A stretch of 64,000 nucleotides of DNA from Massospora cicadina (lineage: Eukaryota; Entomophthoromycota; Entomophthoromycetes; Entomophthorales; Entomophthoraceae). Position 1 is the stretch's first letter. The number at the start of each line of letters is the position of its first letter. This document shows, one piece after another, positions 44,795-56,959 of this stretch. The position numbers and the translations under genes are program-made. The stretch covers positions 62,001 to 126,000 of the forward strand of contig JAKSZP010005266.1 in assembly GCA_022478985.1 (NCBI GenBank), in the 5' to 3' direction. Under the pieces are notes generated by a model. The model saw only the letters and a list, made by a program, of their open reading frames with translations. It was not told the origin of the DNA and searched no databases.

Positions 44795-45539
44795 TGTTGG
44801 ACATTTTCCATACCAGTTTCAAGAAAAAAATTATTAGGGTCAAAATTGTCTGAAAGGGGGAAATATCAGACATTTATATGTTTTCAATGATGATAAGAGT
44901 GATTTAAGTAGTAATAACGTTTTTATTAAACAAAAAGACCCCAGTCAAATCACAGTGGAACCCTGCAAATTGGGATTACACTTTTATAAATAGTATATAA
45001 ACAAATAGCACGAAATCAGGAAGTCAAATTGCCCCAACCACATAAGAACCCTAGGAAGTCCATCAGAGGTCTCTCCCTAGGACACATCTAGTTCAAAGAA
45101 GGCACCTAAGCGGAGACTACCCCCTTAATTAGGCTTGGCAGTGGTCCCCAAGTGCAATGGCTTTCTATAATGGAGATTAGCTAAAATTTATTAAATTGTT
45201 ACCCCATGGGTATGTCTTTCTTTAAAATATCTCCCCATCTATCATTAAGCCAAAGTGAAGCAAGTTTCTGAGCTCTAATTACAAATTTACATATTCCTTA
45301 TTTAGACCATACTATGCTATTCCAAACTTACCATTAAATTCTCTTTGACCCTCAATACAGCTTAAATACTGAACGGTAAGATATTAAGAAAGTTTGTTTT
45401 TCTTTCCCTATGCCAACACTGATACAAACTTATAAAGAAAGCTTGTTGTTTAAGAGTATTTATCCTCATTTTAAATAAATATATTGAGTAATCCTGCGGC
45501 ATCCAGCACCAGTGAGCAACAATCAGCCGGAGTCCCACA
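44795..45539 (+). repeat. 5' LTR of element B3
   Basis: Starts TGTTGGACATTTTCCATACC, ends GGAGTCCCACA. It carries the family-2 block AAAAGACCCCAG and TGGAACCCTGCAAA. Confidence 0.85.
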
Positions 45540-46450
45540 AAGTTTTTTTAAGCAGGGCACCCTGTACACCACAAAAATCAATTAAAAATCGGAAGATTTC
45601 AAAGTGAGCAATTATCCAACTCTTCTCCTTAAAATTAATTAAAGAATATTTGCCTTAGAAAAGCAACTTGGAAGCGCTTTAAACCATTTAAAAAGCTTGA
45701 GCAGCGCCCATTAAAACCCCCTTAAAATACAAGTTCACTCCCAGTGTGGGAGCGTTGCTTCATTTTTGCCTTTCTATAAATCTGTAATGCAAGGCTCATT
45801 AAAAAGAAAAAAAATTAAACACATCCTTCTTGCTTAAGTCTTCTGCAGAAGAGAAGATAGTTCCTTACATGGACAAACTGAATACCTGGCCAGAGGTGAA
45901 AGAGGCTCTTTTGGCTTAAATTGGTTCAAAACAAAGTTTAAACAGAGATAAACAGGCCTTTATGTTCCTTAGCATTTATGAGGATGAACAGAACGCTGCC
46001 TTTGCTGAGTGATTTTACCTTGCTGCGCAAAGGTTGTCAACGTTTCACATGCTAAATATTGATGATGCTATTGCAGCTATGCTAACTGGGTCGGCTTCTC
46101 AACCCTCTCTAGCCAAGCATATCATTAGTAAAACGCCACTTCATAGACATCTGCGACATAAAAGAGGCTCTGATAAACGTTGACAATTTCCATTCATTTG
46201 AAACAACAAATGAATCTGAGATGAAACATTTAGTTCTAACCAATGAGGAGCTTTTGCCTCTAGAACAGTTGGGGTGCGCCCACCTGTTCCTATCCTTCCA
46301 ATGAAACCTGCTCCCTCATTGTAGCTTAAAACAGAAATCATTTCCTTCTGTAGGCCTAAGACCTGTAATGAAGTTAATATTGTGCTCCCATACAATCTCA
46401 CTAAAGCCGCTGTGCCTTCCCCTCCAGCCAAGCTTATATTTGCGTGCCCT
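45540..46450 (+). pseudogene. Leader and gag remnant of element B3
   Basis: The leader CACCCTGTACACCACAAA matches that of E. Gag begins at about 45868 (MDKLNTWPEVKEALLA). Then GSKQSLNRDKQAFMFLSIYE, DEQNAAFAE and IDDAIAAMLTGSASQPSLAK to about 46140, aligning with E. Compared with E about 1.2 kb upstream of this block is absent. A zinc knuckle is not discernible. Confidence 0.75.
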
Positions 46451-46929
46451 AAGCATAACCAACTGTAACAATAAAGGGTTTTCTGAAAAGATGTTTGGTC
46501 AGAGGGCAGCTAATTAAACTCTTGTACCTGTCTCCCCTACCTCAATTGCGACCTTGCCAGTTGTTGAGAATACCCTGGAGATGAATCTGATGGTGTTATT
46601 ATGACGTTGGTTACTACATATTGGGAGCACTCACGGAAGTGGAGGTGCCTGATCATTTGAATGCTGGAGGAGTAGACGAGACCACCATACCTGTTAAAAA
46701 ATACCTCAGCCAAAAGATCTAGGGTGTCCAAGAGTCATTGACACTGCCAGAAATGACGATCAGTTCTTAGCTGGTTTGATTTTACCTCTTTAGCTGGTCC
46801 ATACATTAAAAAATCATAATGATAAATACCCTGAGACTGCTCATAAACTAACCTCCACATTCAGGATCAAGGAGTTTTTAGACCTGTCTCCTAACTTTGG
46901 CGACACCCTCACAAGGTTGAAGTGGCCAT

Positions 46930-47840
46930 TTAAAAAGTCTGGTTGATGACCATTTTGGATACTGGCTCCTCAGTTAACGTAATTTCCACAAAGCTCATTA
47001 TAAAGATAAGGCTAGCGCCTGACTTGGAGTACAATCAAAAATTGGAACCGCAGGCAAAAAAATACCTGTGCCATTGGGCATACTCTTCCCTTCCCATTCT
47101 AATTGGAAAGCTCATCTTATAAGCCCATGCAGTGGCTTTGGACAACAACACTTATGATATGCTCATAGGTACCTAGTTCATGTTTGAGTATGAGGGAATA
47201 ATCAACTTGAAACAAGATGTCCTCTTATTACTCAACTACAAAGTCCCTTTAGTATTATCCAATAAAAGATCCCTGCAAAAACGAGTACTCTTGCCTAGTT
47301 GAATATTTTTTTCTGCTATGACTTTGCATTATTCCACCTCTGGGCGCAACGCCAAAAAATTGCCTGATTTAGTGGATGCTAGGGATGAAATCCCTTTCTT
47401 TGCTGCAGATGAAGTTGTGATCAAGTCAGGTGAACAACGAGTGGTGGACATAAAATTCACTTACCAAATCCCACACAACTTCTTGTTGTACCTCATAAGT
47501 CTTGAGGGCGTTAGCCCCTTGGAGCCTCAGATATTACCTAGGATACTAGACCTGGCCTACCAATGGCCTATTTCTATTCTGCTGGGAAACCATACCAGCA
47601 AGGAAATGATCATAAGAAAACACCAGGAGATTGGCAGAAACTTTTAATCTTGGTGGAGGACATTAAACGTATCCACTACATTGGCTTGATGATGGATTTG
47701 GGGTTGCCAATGGATAACTTGGTATGTACCTTGCCAAACTTCCATATTTCGGATGAGTTAACCCCAGATGAGCTGAAAAAAGTTCATACTTTATTAGACG
47801 ACTATAGCGACTTATTCTCAAATCAGTAGTGACTATGGAT
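46930..47840 (+). pseudogene. Protease and protease-RT linker of element B3
   Basis: MTILDTGSSVNVISTKLIIK, then IRLAPDLEY, at about 46946-47035: protease core with D-T-G intact. The linker has an open stretch at 47318-47647 (LPDLVDARDEIPFFAADEVV) and one at 47563-47829, whose end DELTPDELKKVHTLLDDYSD leads into RT. Dimeric proteases of this type cut Gag-Pol. Confidence 0.8.
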
Positions 47841-48770
47841 ACATGAAGAGCAGGTGCCACTACATTAATGTGGTTGATGCCCATCCTATTAAGTCCAAAC
47901 CTTATCGCAAGTCAAAGGTTGAAGAACAGCATATGAGGACAGATCTCCAGCAGTTAACAGACGCGGGGTTCCTAGTTCCTTCAGAAGCCCTTGGTCTTCT
48001 CGCATTTTGCTGATTAAAAATAAAATGGAGGTCATCGGATATTCATGGACTACCACAATATAAATAACCTTAAAAAAGGATAGCCAACCTATCCCTCACA
48101 TTGATGACGCCCTAGCACAGCTCTTCATATCTAACTTCATATCCTCAATGGACTTGATTAGCGGCTATTGGCAAATGGACCTTTCTCCTCAGGATCAGGA
48201 GAAATGCGCCCTTGTTTGTATTGAGGGTCTCCTAAACCACATGATTACCTCAAGGGTTGTGCAACGCACCTGTACCTTTCCAGCATGCAATGGATCACAT
48301 TTTGCAGGACTTAAAGTTAATCTGTATCATAGTCTATCTTGATGACAATACGTTGTTCTAAAAAACCTTTAACAAACATCTTGATCAATTGAAAATGGAG
48401 TTTCAATGGTTACCTATGTCTAATACAAAGTTAAAACCTTTAGAGTGAACCTTTTTCTAAAGGAAATTGAATTTCCTTGGCCATTCCATTTCCCATGAGG
48501 GGTATACCTCATACAGGACATGGTCGAAGAAACCTCAAAAATGCCTCCCTCAAAAAAAATATGGGATAATCAGGTATTTTTAATGATGGTGGAGTATTAC
48601 CATCAGTTCATCCTCAAGTTCGCCCAACTCAGATATCCCCTTGTCCATCTATTAACCAAGAATACCCTTTTTATTGGGGTGCTGAACAAAAGGCAGCTTT
48701 TGAGAGCTGAAGCAACTGCTAAAACAACGTTTTATCCTACAGCACCCAAATTATATTAAACCCTTTATCT
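47840..48770 (+). pseudogene. Reverse transcriptase remnant of element B3
   Basis: DAHPIKSKPYRKSKVEEQHM at about 47877-47935, TDAGFLVPSEAL, then MDLISGYWQMDLSPQDQEKC at 48148-48207 (palm motif A). The catalytic box YLDDNTLF is at about 48338-48362 with both Asp present. FLMMVEYYHQFILKFAQLRY then PLVHLLTK at about 48580-48655 is the conserved thumb. Several frameshifts. Confidence 0.87.
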
Positions 48771-49115
48771 AGTTTACTGTCGCCTCAGACTACGCTATTT
48801 GGGCCATCTTAGCTCAATTAGATGAAAACGGTGCAGATCATCCTGTATCCTTTTTCATTAAGATGCTTTAAAAGATGGAACGCAACTACAGCTTTATAGA
48901 AAAGGAGTGCCTTGCAATTTGTTAGCTGTAAGCACTACCGCCCTTTGCTATATGGGACCATCTTCACTGTAGTTAATGACCACGCTTTGATGAATTAAGT
49001 ACAATATATGAAGTATCCTGCTGGCTGGTTAGCTCACTGGGATCTAAAGCTCTCGCATTATGAAATAATTATCTAACACTGTGCTGGGACCTTCACATGA
49101 ATGTTAATGGGTTGA
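48770..49115 (+). pseudogene. RNase H remnant of element B3
   Basis: FTVASDYAIWAILAQLDENG then ADHPVSFF at about 48775-48860; the T-D-A-S position reads V-A-S. The catalytic Glu is kept in IEKECLAIC at about 48896-48922. GDHxD-like VNDHALMN near 48974 matches T-D-H. The end LCWDLHMNVNGLTQLPV runs into the INT linker. Confidence 0.78.
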
Positions 49116-49119
49116 CTCA

Positions 49120-50372
49120 GCTGCCAGTCCTTCATTTGTGTAATATTGAGATGGAGAGGTTACATGACCTCTTAATGACCTCAGATGAATGGGAGGATGA
49201 GGATGAGCCTGTTCAGAAAATGTTAGCCCAGCACTCACATAGCCCTAAAGTGGAGAATGGGAAGTTGTATAAGCAGGTGGGGACAAAATGGCTACCTTAC
49301 CTTTGACCCTCAGAACTTGCACCTGCAATCCTAGAAGCTCATTTCACCCTAGGTCATGGAAGGGCACAGAAAACTTATGAGTGGATTAAAAATCGGTTTT
49401 ATTGGGATGGTATGATGGGATCTATTGTTGACGTCTTGGAAGCCTGCCTTACATGTAAGAAGCAATCCAGTTTCAAGATTAGATACCAGTATCAGCCAAC
49501 TACTCCTCAACAACCATTCCACACCATCAGTTTGGATGTAGTAGGTCCACTTCATCAGTCTACTATTTGAAACAGATTTATCCTAGTAGCTATTGACCAT
49601 TCACTAAGTAGGTGGAAGCTGTGCTCTTCCTGCATAAATTTCCAAGGTCACCGCCACCCTTTTACATCATCACATCTTCACTCGTCATGGTTGCCCCCAA
49701 GTACTACTCTGCTATAATGGCAAGAACTTCACCTCCAGAGGAGTGAAAATCCTGGCCACATATATGGGAGCACAACAACTTTTCTCAGCTCCATATAATC
49801 CCTGTACCAATGGGACTTTGAAAAGAGCAAACGGAACCTTTGTTTCCATTCCTTTAAAAAATGGCCTCATCTGATCCTCTTCACTGGGATCAATAACTAC
49901 CCAGTGCTCTTATAGCTTACCAGATTAGCTATCAACGGATTCTAAAAATGTCTCCACTCTTGTCTTTTATGGGTGGGAACCAGGCATAACTGCATTATTA
50001 GTTAAAGAAGTTTTTCTTCTAGAGTCGAGGAATCTGAGAAAGTCTTAAGATTCTTAGCTCAGCGCTTAATTAGATTCAAATCCAAAGCTATGACCAATTT
50101 AGCAGAAACAGTGACAAAAGAAGGGCAGACTACCAATGAGCTCCAAATACACTACCTACATTCCAAGTGTCTGACATGGTATTGTAATACCATATCTGTA
50201 TCACTCCTAGAAGTGGTAAGCTTGATAAATTTGGGTTGGGTCCTTTCACCATCATCTACAAGAGAGGAAACGAGTACTTCATTGAATCTCTAGCGACTGG
50301 TACTATCATTGATTGCGTACATGGCTGTTTCTTACAGCCCTATTCTCCCCTAACATTCGTTGAGGGGAGTTA
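49120..50372 (+). pseudogene. Integrase remnant of element B3
   Basis: Open at 49097-49306 with KLYKQVGTKWLPYL. HHCC domain near 49340-49480: HFTLGHGRAQKTYEWIKNRF, YWDGM, EACLTCKKQSSF, keeping the Cys pair. SLDVVGPLHQST at about 49532-49567 has the first Asp. Later blocks (RNFTSR-like at 49722, Glu box near 49815 reading F-E-K-S-K) are degraded. The C-terminus has GPFTIIYKRGNEYFIESLAT at 50236-50300. The polypurine tract TTGAGGGGAG lies at 50360-50369. Confidence 0.83.
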
Positions 50373-51130
50373 TGTTGAACATTTGCCCTCACAGCTGAAA
50401 GATAAGAATGTTTTAGTTTGATTTCAGCCAACTAGGGAAATGTTGGCCATTTGCAATTTTCCGATGTTACTAAGAGAAATTTTAATAATAACGAAAAATG
50501 ATAATATTAAGGATATCAGCCAAAATACCCTGGCCAATTCTTGGTGGAACCCATTAATCAGGGTAACACCATTCAAAACCTGCAAAGGCACTAAATGTAA
50601 GCTTGAACGGTCTAATTACTCTGGATACACAATGGACCTTGGGGCAACCATCAGAAGGTACTGCACCAACCATATTAAGGTCCTTCAAAGCACCTAAACG
50701 GGACCCCCCTTTTATAGGCTTGTTGGGGGTTACACAAGGTGAAAGAAATTTCTCAAATGGGGATTATCTGAAGTACATAAAATTATTACCTCATGGGGTA
50801 CATTTTAGCCAATCATTATTCACCTATCATAATTCCGCTGACATGAAGCAAGTATCCCGAGTTTTAATATGCTGTTTAATCATATTTCCTAATTTGGACT
50901 AGGCTAAGCTATTCCAAAAATATCCTCAAAATCCCCTCAACCCTCAAAATACTTTAAGTATTTAATGGTTGGATTTTGAGGGATGTCGTTTTTTCCTTTT
51001 ATTGCGCTCTTAAAAATAAAAAACTCATTTGTATTAGAGCTTTATATTTAACTTTAAAGTTTTTTATAAACTTTTGTGGAAACCAGAAGGAATAAAGCAC
51101 CAAGAAGCAAGATTTGGCTGGTTTCCTACA
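50373..51130 (+). repeat. 3' LTR of element B3
   Basis: Starts TGTTGAACATTTGCCCTCAC and ends GGTTTCCTACA. Unlike the 5' copy it contains an inverted repeat, CCTCAAAATCC (50924-50934) and GGATTTTGAGG (50971-50981). Confidence 0.85.
50710..50718 (+). promoter_or_regulatory. TATA-like box of family-2 LTR (B3 3' copy)
   Basis: CCCCCCTTTTATAGGCTTG. The same block stands at the same place in M1, M2 and P (minus strand, 62238-62247), and as a decayed version in the B3 5' LTR. It is the most conserved piece of this LTR and so the likely core promoter. Confidence 0.45.
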
Positions 51131-51660
51131 GACAACTTTAATTTAAGTGCCTAGGCGCCATCTCCATTACTTGCGCTGAAGCTTTTTATGCTTTTTTAAT
51201 AACTAAGTTAAATCATCCAACTTAAATGGCATGACGCCAGCTCCAGTTCCATGTACTTTAAATCATGGCTGTTTTGATAATAAAGTTGAAGCAGCCAACC
51301 CAAATGCCTCAGCACCCTTCTCTTTTCTCTGCTCTGGAGCTCCTCAATTTTTTTAATGATAGATTGAAAATATCATTTTAGAATCTCTGTAGCGCTTTCT
51401 TATCTGAGCTGACGCTTCCTGCTGTTTTGCAACTAAAACAACCACCCTATATGCCTCAGCACCCTTTTTATTCCTTTGTGCTTATACCATTTACTGTTTT
51501 GCTAACAAAAAAACCAACTTAAATACCTTGACGCCTATTCCATTCCTCTACACTGATGCTTCTCATTGTTACATCGCTGATATCAAAACAGCAACCTAGA
51601 TGCCTCAGGACTTTCACTGTTTCCCTGCGCCAAAGCTCCTCAAGCCCTGAAATTAACATT
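51131..51660. repeat. Minisatellite, about seven diverged units of 71-78 bp
   Basis: Units begin with variants of CCAACTTAAATGCCTCAGCA at about 51139, 51217, 51295, (51369), 51442, 51513 and 51591. Each unit continues with C/T-rich TTCC...CTCTGC...GCTCCTCA and an A/T-rich half containing TAATAACTAA variants. It begins at the very end of the B3 LTR. Units are too diverged to be recent. Confidence 0.75.
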
Positions 51661-54299
51661 TGAACCACCAAAGACCAGCAAGAAAAGCTCGAATCTAATT
51701 TTGTGGCAGCACCAGAACCTCTCAATGAGCCAAATAAAGCAAATAAATATGACCTACTGCCACTCTGCTCTGTTTTCAGAGCCAAGGCTCAGAGCTGCTC
51801 AATTGGGACACTAAAAAAATGTTTAGTGCCAAATTTCTTAATTTCAGCTGATGTTACTGGAAACCCCTACATTTCCCTCAGGTTAGCTGAGCCAAGTGAC
51901 CTAAAGACCAAAGTTCTCTATTTACTGCTTTAATTTTTTTTACCGTTTAGTTATTTAGAAATTTTTTTATTACTATTGCTATTTATCCCTTTACTAAAAA
52001 TTGATTTCCTTCCAACATCAGCAAAAAGGTTTCCTGATGAAACTTGATACAATTTCAGGGATTTTATGAAGTTGCATCCTGACTGCCTGTTTTATTTTAT
52101 GCAAAGCTGTGCTCTAGATCTGTTTTCCATGATGCATTATTTATCTGAAGACTCCACATTTTCTATATGGTGACAGATCCTTCTGGTAGAATAATTTAAT
52201 AACTAGCCAGCTGCCATCATGAATTTTTAGTAAGGCAAAACCGCAATTTTCTCACCTTCATCAATATTTCAACTGGGCCAAACAACTCATCTTACCACTA
52301 CTCCCTTTACCAGTGCACTCATCCTCAAAGTTTGCAGAGAAAGATGCCAAGATTTCTCCTGTGACAGATTGCTTACTTGATCTCTGGAGCTGCTTTAAGT
52401 TCAATTGTAGGGTTAAGTAAGATAACTATACAACTGCTTTATGCAGCTTTGTTTTCAATTTTGCATTTACCCCCATCTACTTAGTCTTTGGTCATGTTTA
52501 CCATAGAAGCATGAGTGCTTCCTACGCCCCTCTGCTCATTGTCTATATTAACTTCCAAGCCAGAAATATCAATTATCTTAGAAAAAATGTCTACCAATTT
52601 GAGAATTGAACGCTGAGCTCTATTTTCGAACTAAGCCTAAATAGACTATCTTTTTTCCTCATACTCAGATCTTCCATCCTAACATCTAACTAAAGTTGCC
52701 ATTCCTAAGTGAGGAGAATTAATCAAATCTTGGTATCCCCGCCTCTTCAAAATCAAGTATACTAGGCGAATTAAATTTATAATATAATATGTCCTATCAT
52801 CAACTGCCTACATACTATGTGACTGAAAACCAACTTTTAAGATCCCAGGATAACATCTACTCCAACTACCACGGGTTACCACCTCCAGCCCAACTCTGGC
52901 AGTTGAGACCAAAACAAGGCTGGTTGACCATAGCAAAATCAATATCATCCCTAGTTGAGGCATGGAGAGGGAATTGAGGTATTCGTCTAGTAAGTGTGAA
53001 GTTTCAACAATGGGCTCATGATACATATATTTACTAAGGAAATTTTTTCTTATACTTAATATTACTTTAGTGATCAATACCTTATTGGGACTAGGGCCCA
53101 AGATTATTATTAAACTTAATTTAATAGCATTAAATAATTGATAATGGCAAGTTTACAACTAACAAATTCAAGATGAATTGCCCATTAGTACTCTACAGGC
53201 CAATAAGACAGGGAAGGATGAACAAACAAGGTAGTACCAACTCAAGACTATGACCAAGGATAAATGAACATTTAACTCCTCTATTTACCACTTTTAACAA
53301 CGGTATGTCATTTATTCTAACTAACTATCTGTTGGCTTCCCTATGGAAGATAATGGAAAACACTTAACTGTGTTATATTCACTAGTTTTAGTCCGACTTT
53401 TAATGATAAATACCAAATCTAAATTATATTTTACATATAGTATGCGTCTATATCTCATCATCTGGAATATTCCTCACATTTACTCCTTATTGATTATATT
53501 CTAATACTATTTCAAGCACTATTTATTTCCTAATATAGTTACGCTTGATCTAATTTACCTTTCATTAATTGAAGTCGCCTAGTTTTGACTAATGATTGCT
53601 TAGAATTATCTGAGAGATATCACCTGCATTTAATATCAAAAATTTGCTTTGGTGACGACTTATATTCCGCCAAGAGGTTTCTTTAGAGTCCTAAAGTTTA
53701 CTAAATATTCTGATAGAGCTATAATGACTATTACACATGTAGTCTTTATAGGACCTGGTCCTTTAGGAAAGAATAAAAGAACTTGATTTTGTTTGAATAA
53801 AAGTTTCTAAGCCATTATTGACAATTATATTAATGCCCTGATAAAGCTCAGCATACTTCAGATTAAAGTTCTAGTGTGCTCAGTTAGTCTATACCATTAT
53901 CCTGTAAAACTTGGATAGGTCACAAGTGTAAGTATGTCATTTAATCCAATACTCTTCCCTATATCATCCAGTCCAGCAGTATTGTGCTCTGGTGGCCTCG
54001 CTACATTTGTTGAATTGGAAGTAAAATGGAAAACAGATGTCTTTAATACGTTGATTCTTTTGTTGTCCACATCACAATAGTCAGAGAGTGATTAACCATC
54101 CTGATGAAGGCAATGTTCATCTCCCTGAAATTTAGCCAGTTGATGTCTTGGTAATTACCCCACTTTGCCATTTATGTCACATGAAGTTGCAATAAACAGG
54201 ATTATGCCTACTTTAATGCTTATTAAATTATTTAATCAAGGCAAGACGACCAGAGGACGGACAATACTAATACATGTAATGGTATAGGGGATTAAAGTA
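51661..54299. other. Unassigned stretch, no recognisable gene
   Basis: Short chance frames only, on both strands (for example 51703-51933 and 52808-53101 on the minus strand), without motifs or homology that I can see. The part near 54000-54299 may hold the 3' untranslated region of LINE J. No LTR pair or tRNA found. Confidence 0.3.
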
Positions 54300-54439
54300 T
54301 AGCGAGATTTAGCACCCAAGAGTAGACAAACTACATCAGTTGCCAGCTGATGTCGCTAGGTGTAGGGGAATTAGATGACCTAATTTGAGGAGGTTTCCCC
54401 TATTTAGCAGGTGTGAAATAAGGTTTTCATATGCAGAAT

Positions 54440-55400
54440 CCAGAGTGGGAACCATGAATCAACGTGTCATTGTTACTTTGGCTTCATGTATCTGTATAGC
54501 CAGGCTTGAAAGTGTTCCAGTAGTTGTAGGTGAAATCTGCTGATTGTCCTATGGATGGTCAACATGATCCCTTGAAGGCATCCAGTGATATAGTGTGGAT
54601 TGTCCACAGTACAATGGCGACTATCATGGAGCAGGAGTGTGTGTGGTATTGGAGATTCAAGTTTAAGTGTGAGGAGGCTTCTGGAGATTGACAGCTCCTG
54701 GTCGTTGTGGGTGTTTAACAGACGCACAACTTTCCGCAAGATGGCTCTATATGGGTGGCATGCTTTGAGCGGTGGTTTAGGGTGCTGTCCCCTCCACACG
54801 ATATGCAAGTTTCATGAAAAGAGTTTGAGAGATCTGATGTTCTGTAGGTTCTTCTGAGGAAACGCCAGGTGTTAGCTATTACCCTTGGCTGTAGGAGCAG
54901 ACGATGTGTTAGCCTCCATATTGCCTTCTGTGTCATGAGGTCATAGTGGATATCTAATTCATCCAGGTAGCCAATTCTTACAATGAACGGGGCCACGTCA
55001 TGTGTGTCCCTCTGGGGATGGTTGTCTGGTTTCTTTAGCGTGAAGCAAGATCTGGGCCTTCCCCTTCCCTAACTAGAGCCTATTCGAGTGATGGTCCACC
55101 CTATGTGTCAAATGGTGCAGAGGAGGCATTTGAAGTGAGGGGTTCCACGTGGGCCCGCTGCATTGGGGCAGTTTTCAAGGTATGTGAGCAGGCTGGACGG
55201 GTTGTATGGGTTGGATAGTTTGAGCGCTTGTGCGAAGTTGGCCATTGTTGCTCTAGACCATTGTTGTTGTGGGAGGTCTTGGGCTAGGACTTCCTCTATC
55301 AAGGTGCCAATGCGCGGTTGGCGTGGTCTTCAAAGTCTAATAGCCCATGCCTCTTCTGGAGTGTGGGCTGAAGAGTGTTTCTACCTGTACAGGTGGCCGA
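54440..55400 (-). pseudogene. C-terminal region and zinc finger of LINE J
   Basis: Open stretches at 55108-55302, 54715-54996 and 54473-54808. NFAQALKLSNPYNPSSLLTY aligns with K. CISCGGDSTLNHRSKHA has C-x2-C-x7-H-x4 with the final Cys replaced by Ala, a decayed zf-RVT finger. HPKPPLKACHPYRAILRKVV and HFQAWLYRYM close the protein. Confidence 0.7.
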
Positions 55401-56860
55401 GACTAAGGACACAGCCATCTCTGAATAAGTGCGTGGACTGAGGATATGAATATAGGTGTGAAGGAATTGTGTGGGTGTGGAACCATAGCATCGGGATGAT
55501 GAGTAAGTTGACAACCATAACTTGCCCCATTAGTCCTGGGGATCTTCCTTTGAGGGAGGCGAAGGTATGGACATCCACAGTAGTAGGTTGTTCTCAATTG
55601 TCTCATTGACATACCCCCTGTTTCCGGCCTTATCCCAAGGTGGCGAACAAGGCTGTTTGAGGGAGATGATGTGAAGGGTAGGATTAGTGGGTTGTTTCTT
55701 CGTGGGGGACTGTGGGGTTTAGGTGTTGTGGCCCAGTTGATAGTGTACCTGCCTAAGAGGATTATTTCCATTTTATTTTTGTTGAGTGATGAGTTGCTCA
55801 CAATGGAATCTCCTACAGGGTGCATTTCAGCTGTTGGGCATCATTGTTGTTAGCTATACCTGTCACGCAGTCATCCACAAAGGCTAGTATCTTGACTGTT
55901 GGTTGGCCTTGGGCAGTTATGCCCATGAGGCGTAAGTCAGTGACGCAAAGGAGCGGATCAATACTGAAGACATACAGCAGTGAGATGATGGGGTCCCCTT
56001 GTTCAAACCCTTTGCGTGGTTTGATCTTGTTGGTCAGAAATTTAGGGCTGCATACAGCCATGGATGCAAACTCTTTAAGGAGCATTGCCCAATTTATGAA
56101 TCTGAATGGAAGTTTGAAGGCGCTTTAGGCATTTTTTCAGGTACAGCCAACTAACGCAGGCATATGCCTTCTCCTAGTCTAGGAATACCAGGGCATAAGT
56201 TTCTTTGAACTGGCATACTCCGGCGACAGAGTGTATATTGGTCCAGATTGAACGCCCTGGTATGAACCCAAACTGATTGGGTGACAGAACTTTGGAGGAT
56301 ATTGTACCTTATTTGATGGCTAAATTTTTTTTAATAGTTTTGTATCAGTGAAAATAGAGAGTAATTGGGCGCCAGTCGGCCAGGGCCAGTTAGTTTCCCT
56401 TTTTAAACAACATTATGAAATAGGAGTACTGGCCACTAGGTAGGAGACGTGTCTCCAGCAGGCACTGGTTCACTGATGCCAAGAGGAGGGGGTGATTTGC
56501 TTAAAGTACTTTTTTGTACAATTTGTAGAGTATCCCATTAGGCCCTGAGCATTTCCTACGTTGTGCACCATGGACTTTGTCACAGAACTCCTCCTGTATG
56601 AATAGATTTTAGAGGTTATAGTCCGGCAATGTGTTTTGTATTCCAGCAGTGTGTATAAAATTTTAATTTTTCTGGGGGTTGGTTGGGTGTCACAGTATAG
56701 TTTGGTGTGGTAGCCGTGTACTTCCGCCTTTACCTCTTCTGGGTCAGTTGCCACGGTGCTGCCACTTTTTCAGACATGTGTGCATGCAGGCTGGTAGCTG
56801 CAGAATTGAAATTGATGGGAGAAATATGTAGAGAAGGTTTTAACTTCTTTTATGAAATTA
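55400..56860 (-). pseudogene. Reverse transcriptase of LINE J
   Basis: From right to left: KIYSYRRSSV, then NAQGLMGYSTNC at 56470-56754 in the region of the G-P-D-G block; an LALADWRPITL block near 56375; FGFIPGRSIWTNIHSVAGVC near 56230-56285; LVFLD-stop-EKAYACVSWLYL near 56130-56200 (motif A); then an open stretch at 55813-56085 with RKGFEQGDPIISLLYVFSID and ILAFVDDCVTG, the catalytic F-x-D-D box intact. ASNSSLNKNK-like follows. LINE RTs nick the target with the endonuclease and copy RNA at the nick. Confidence 0.85.
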
Positions 56861-56959
56861 CCTTTTCTTGAAACTTTGTTTATGAGATGATGTTTATAGA
56901 TAAGGGCATTTAGGCGAGCGGATAATTACGCCCAATTACCCTCAGTTGGGGCTGTAGCT

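Larger units (their letters stand above)
44795..51130 (+). mobile_element. Element B3: complete family-2 Ty3/gypsy element
   Basis: LTRs at 44795-45539 (745 bp) and 50373-51130 (758 bp); 4.8 kb internal with gag, PR, RT, RNase H and INT. It is the best uninterrupted reference for element E. The internal region is about 1.2 kb shorter than that of E because the N-terminal gag part is missing. The flanks CACAT (44790-44794) and GACAA (51131-51135) do not make a convincing duplication. The protease D-T-G and the RT Y-L-D-D are intact, though frameshifts and stops abound. Confidence 0.9.

Noticed and set aside
51131..51660. CRISPR array
   Set aside because: The repeats are long, contiguous and diverged, with no unique spacers between short identical repeats; this is a tandem minisatellite in a eukaryotic sequence.
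55403..55825. 140-codon minus-strand frame as a separate gene
   Set aside because: It is part of the LINE J polymerase region between RT and zinc finger; an overlapping 55163-55441 plus-strand frame is antisense.
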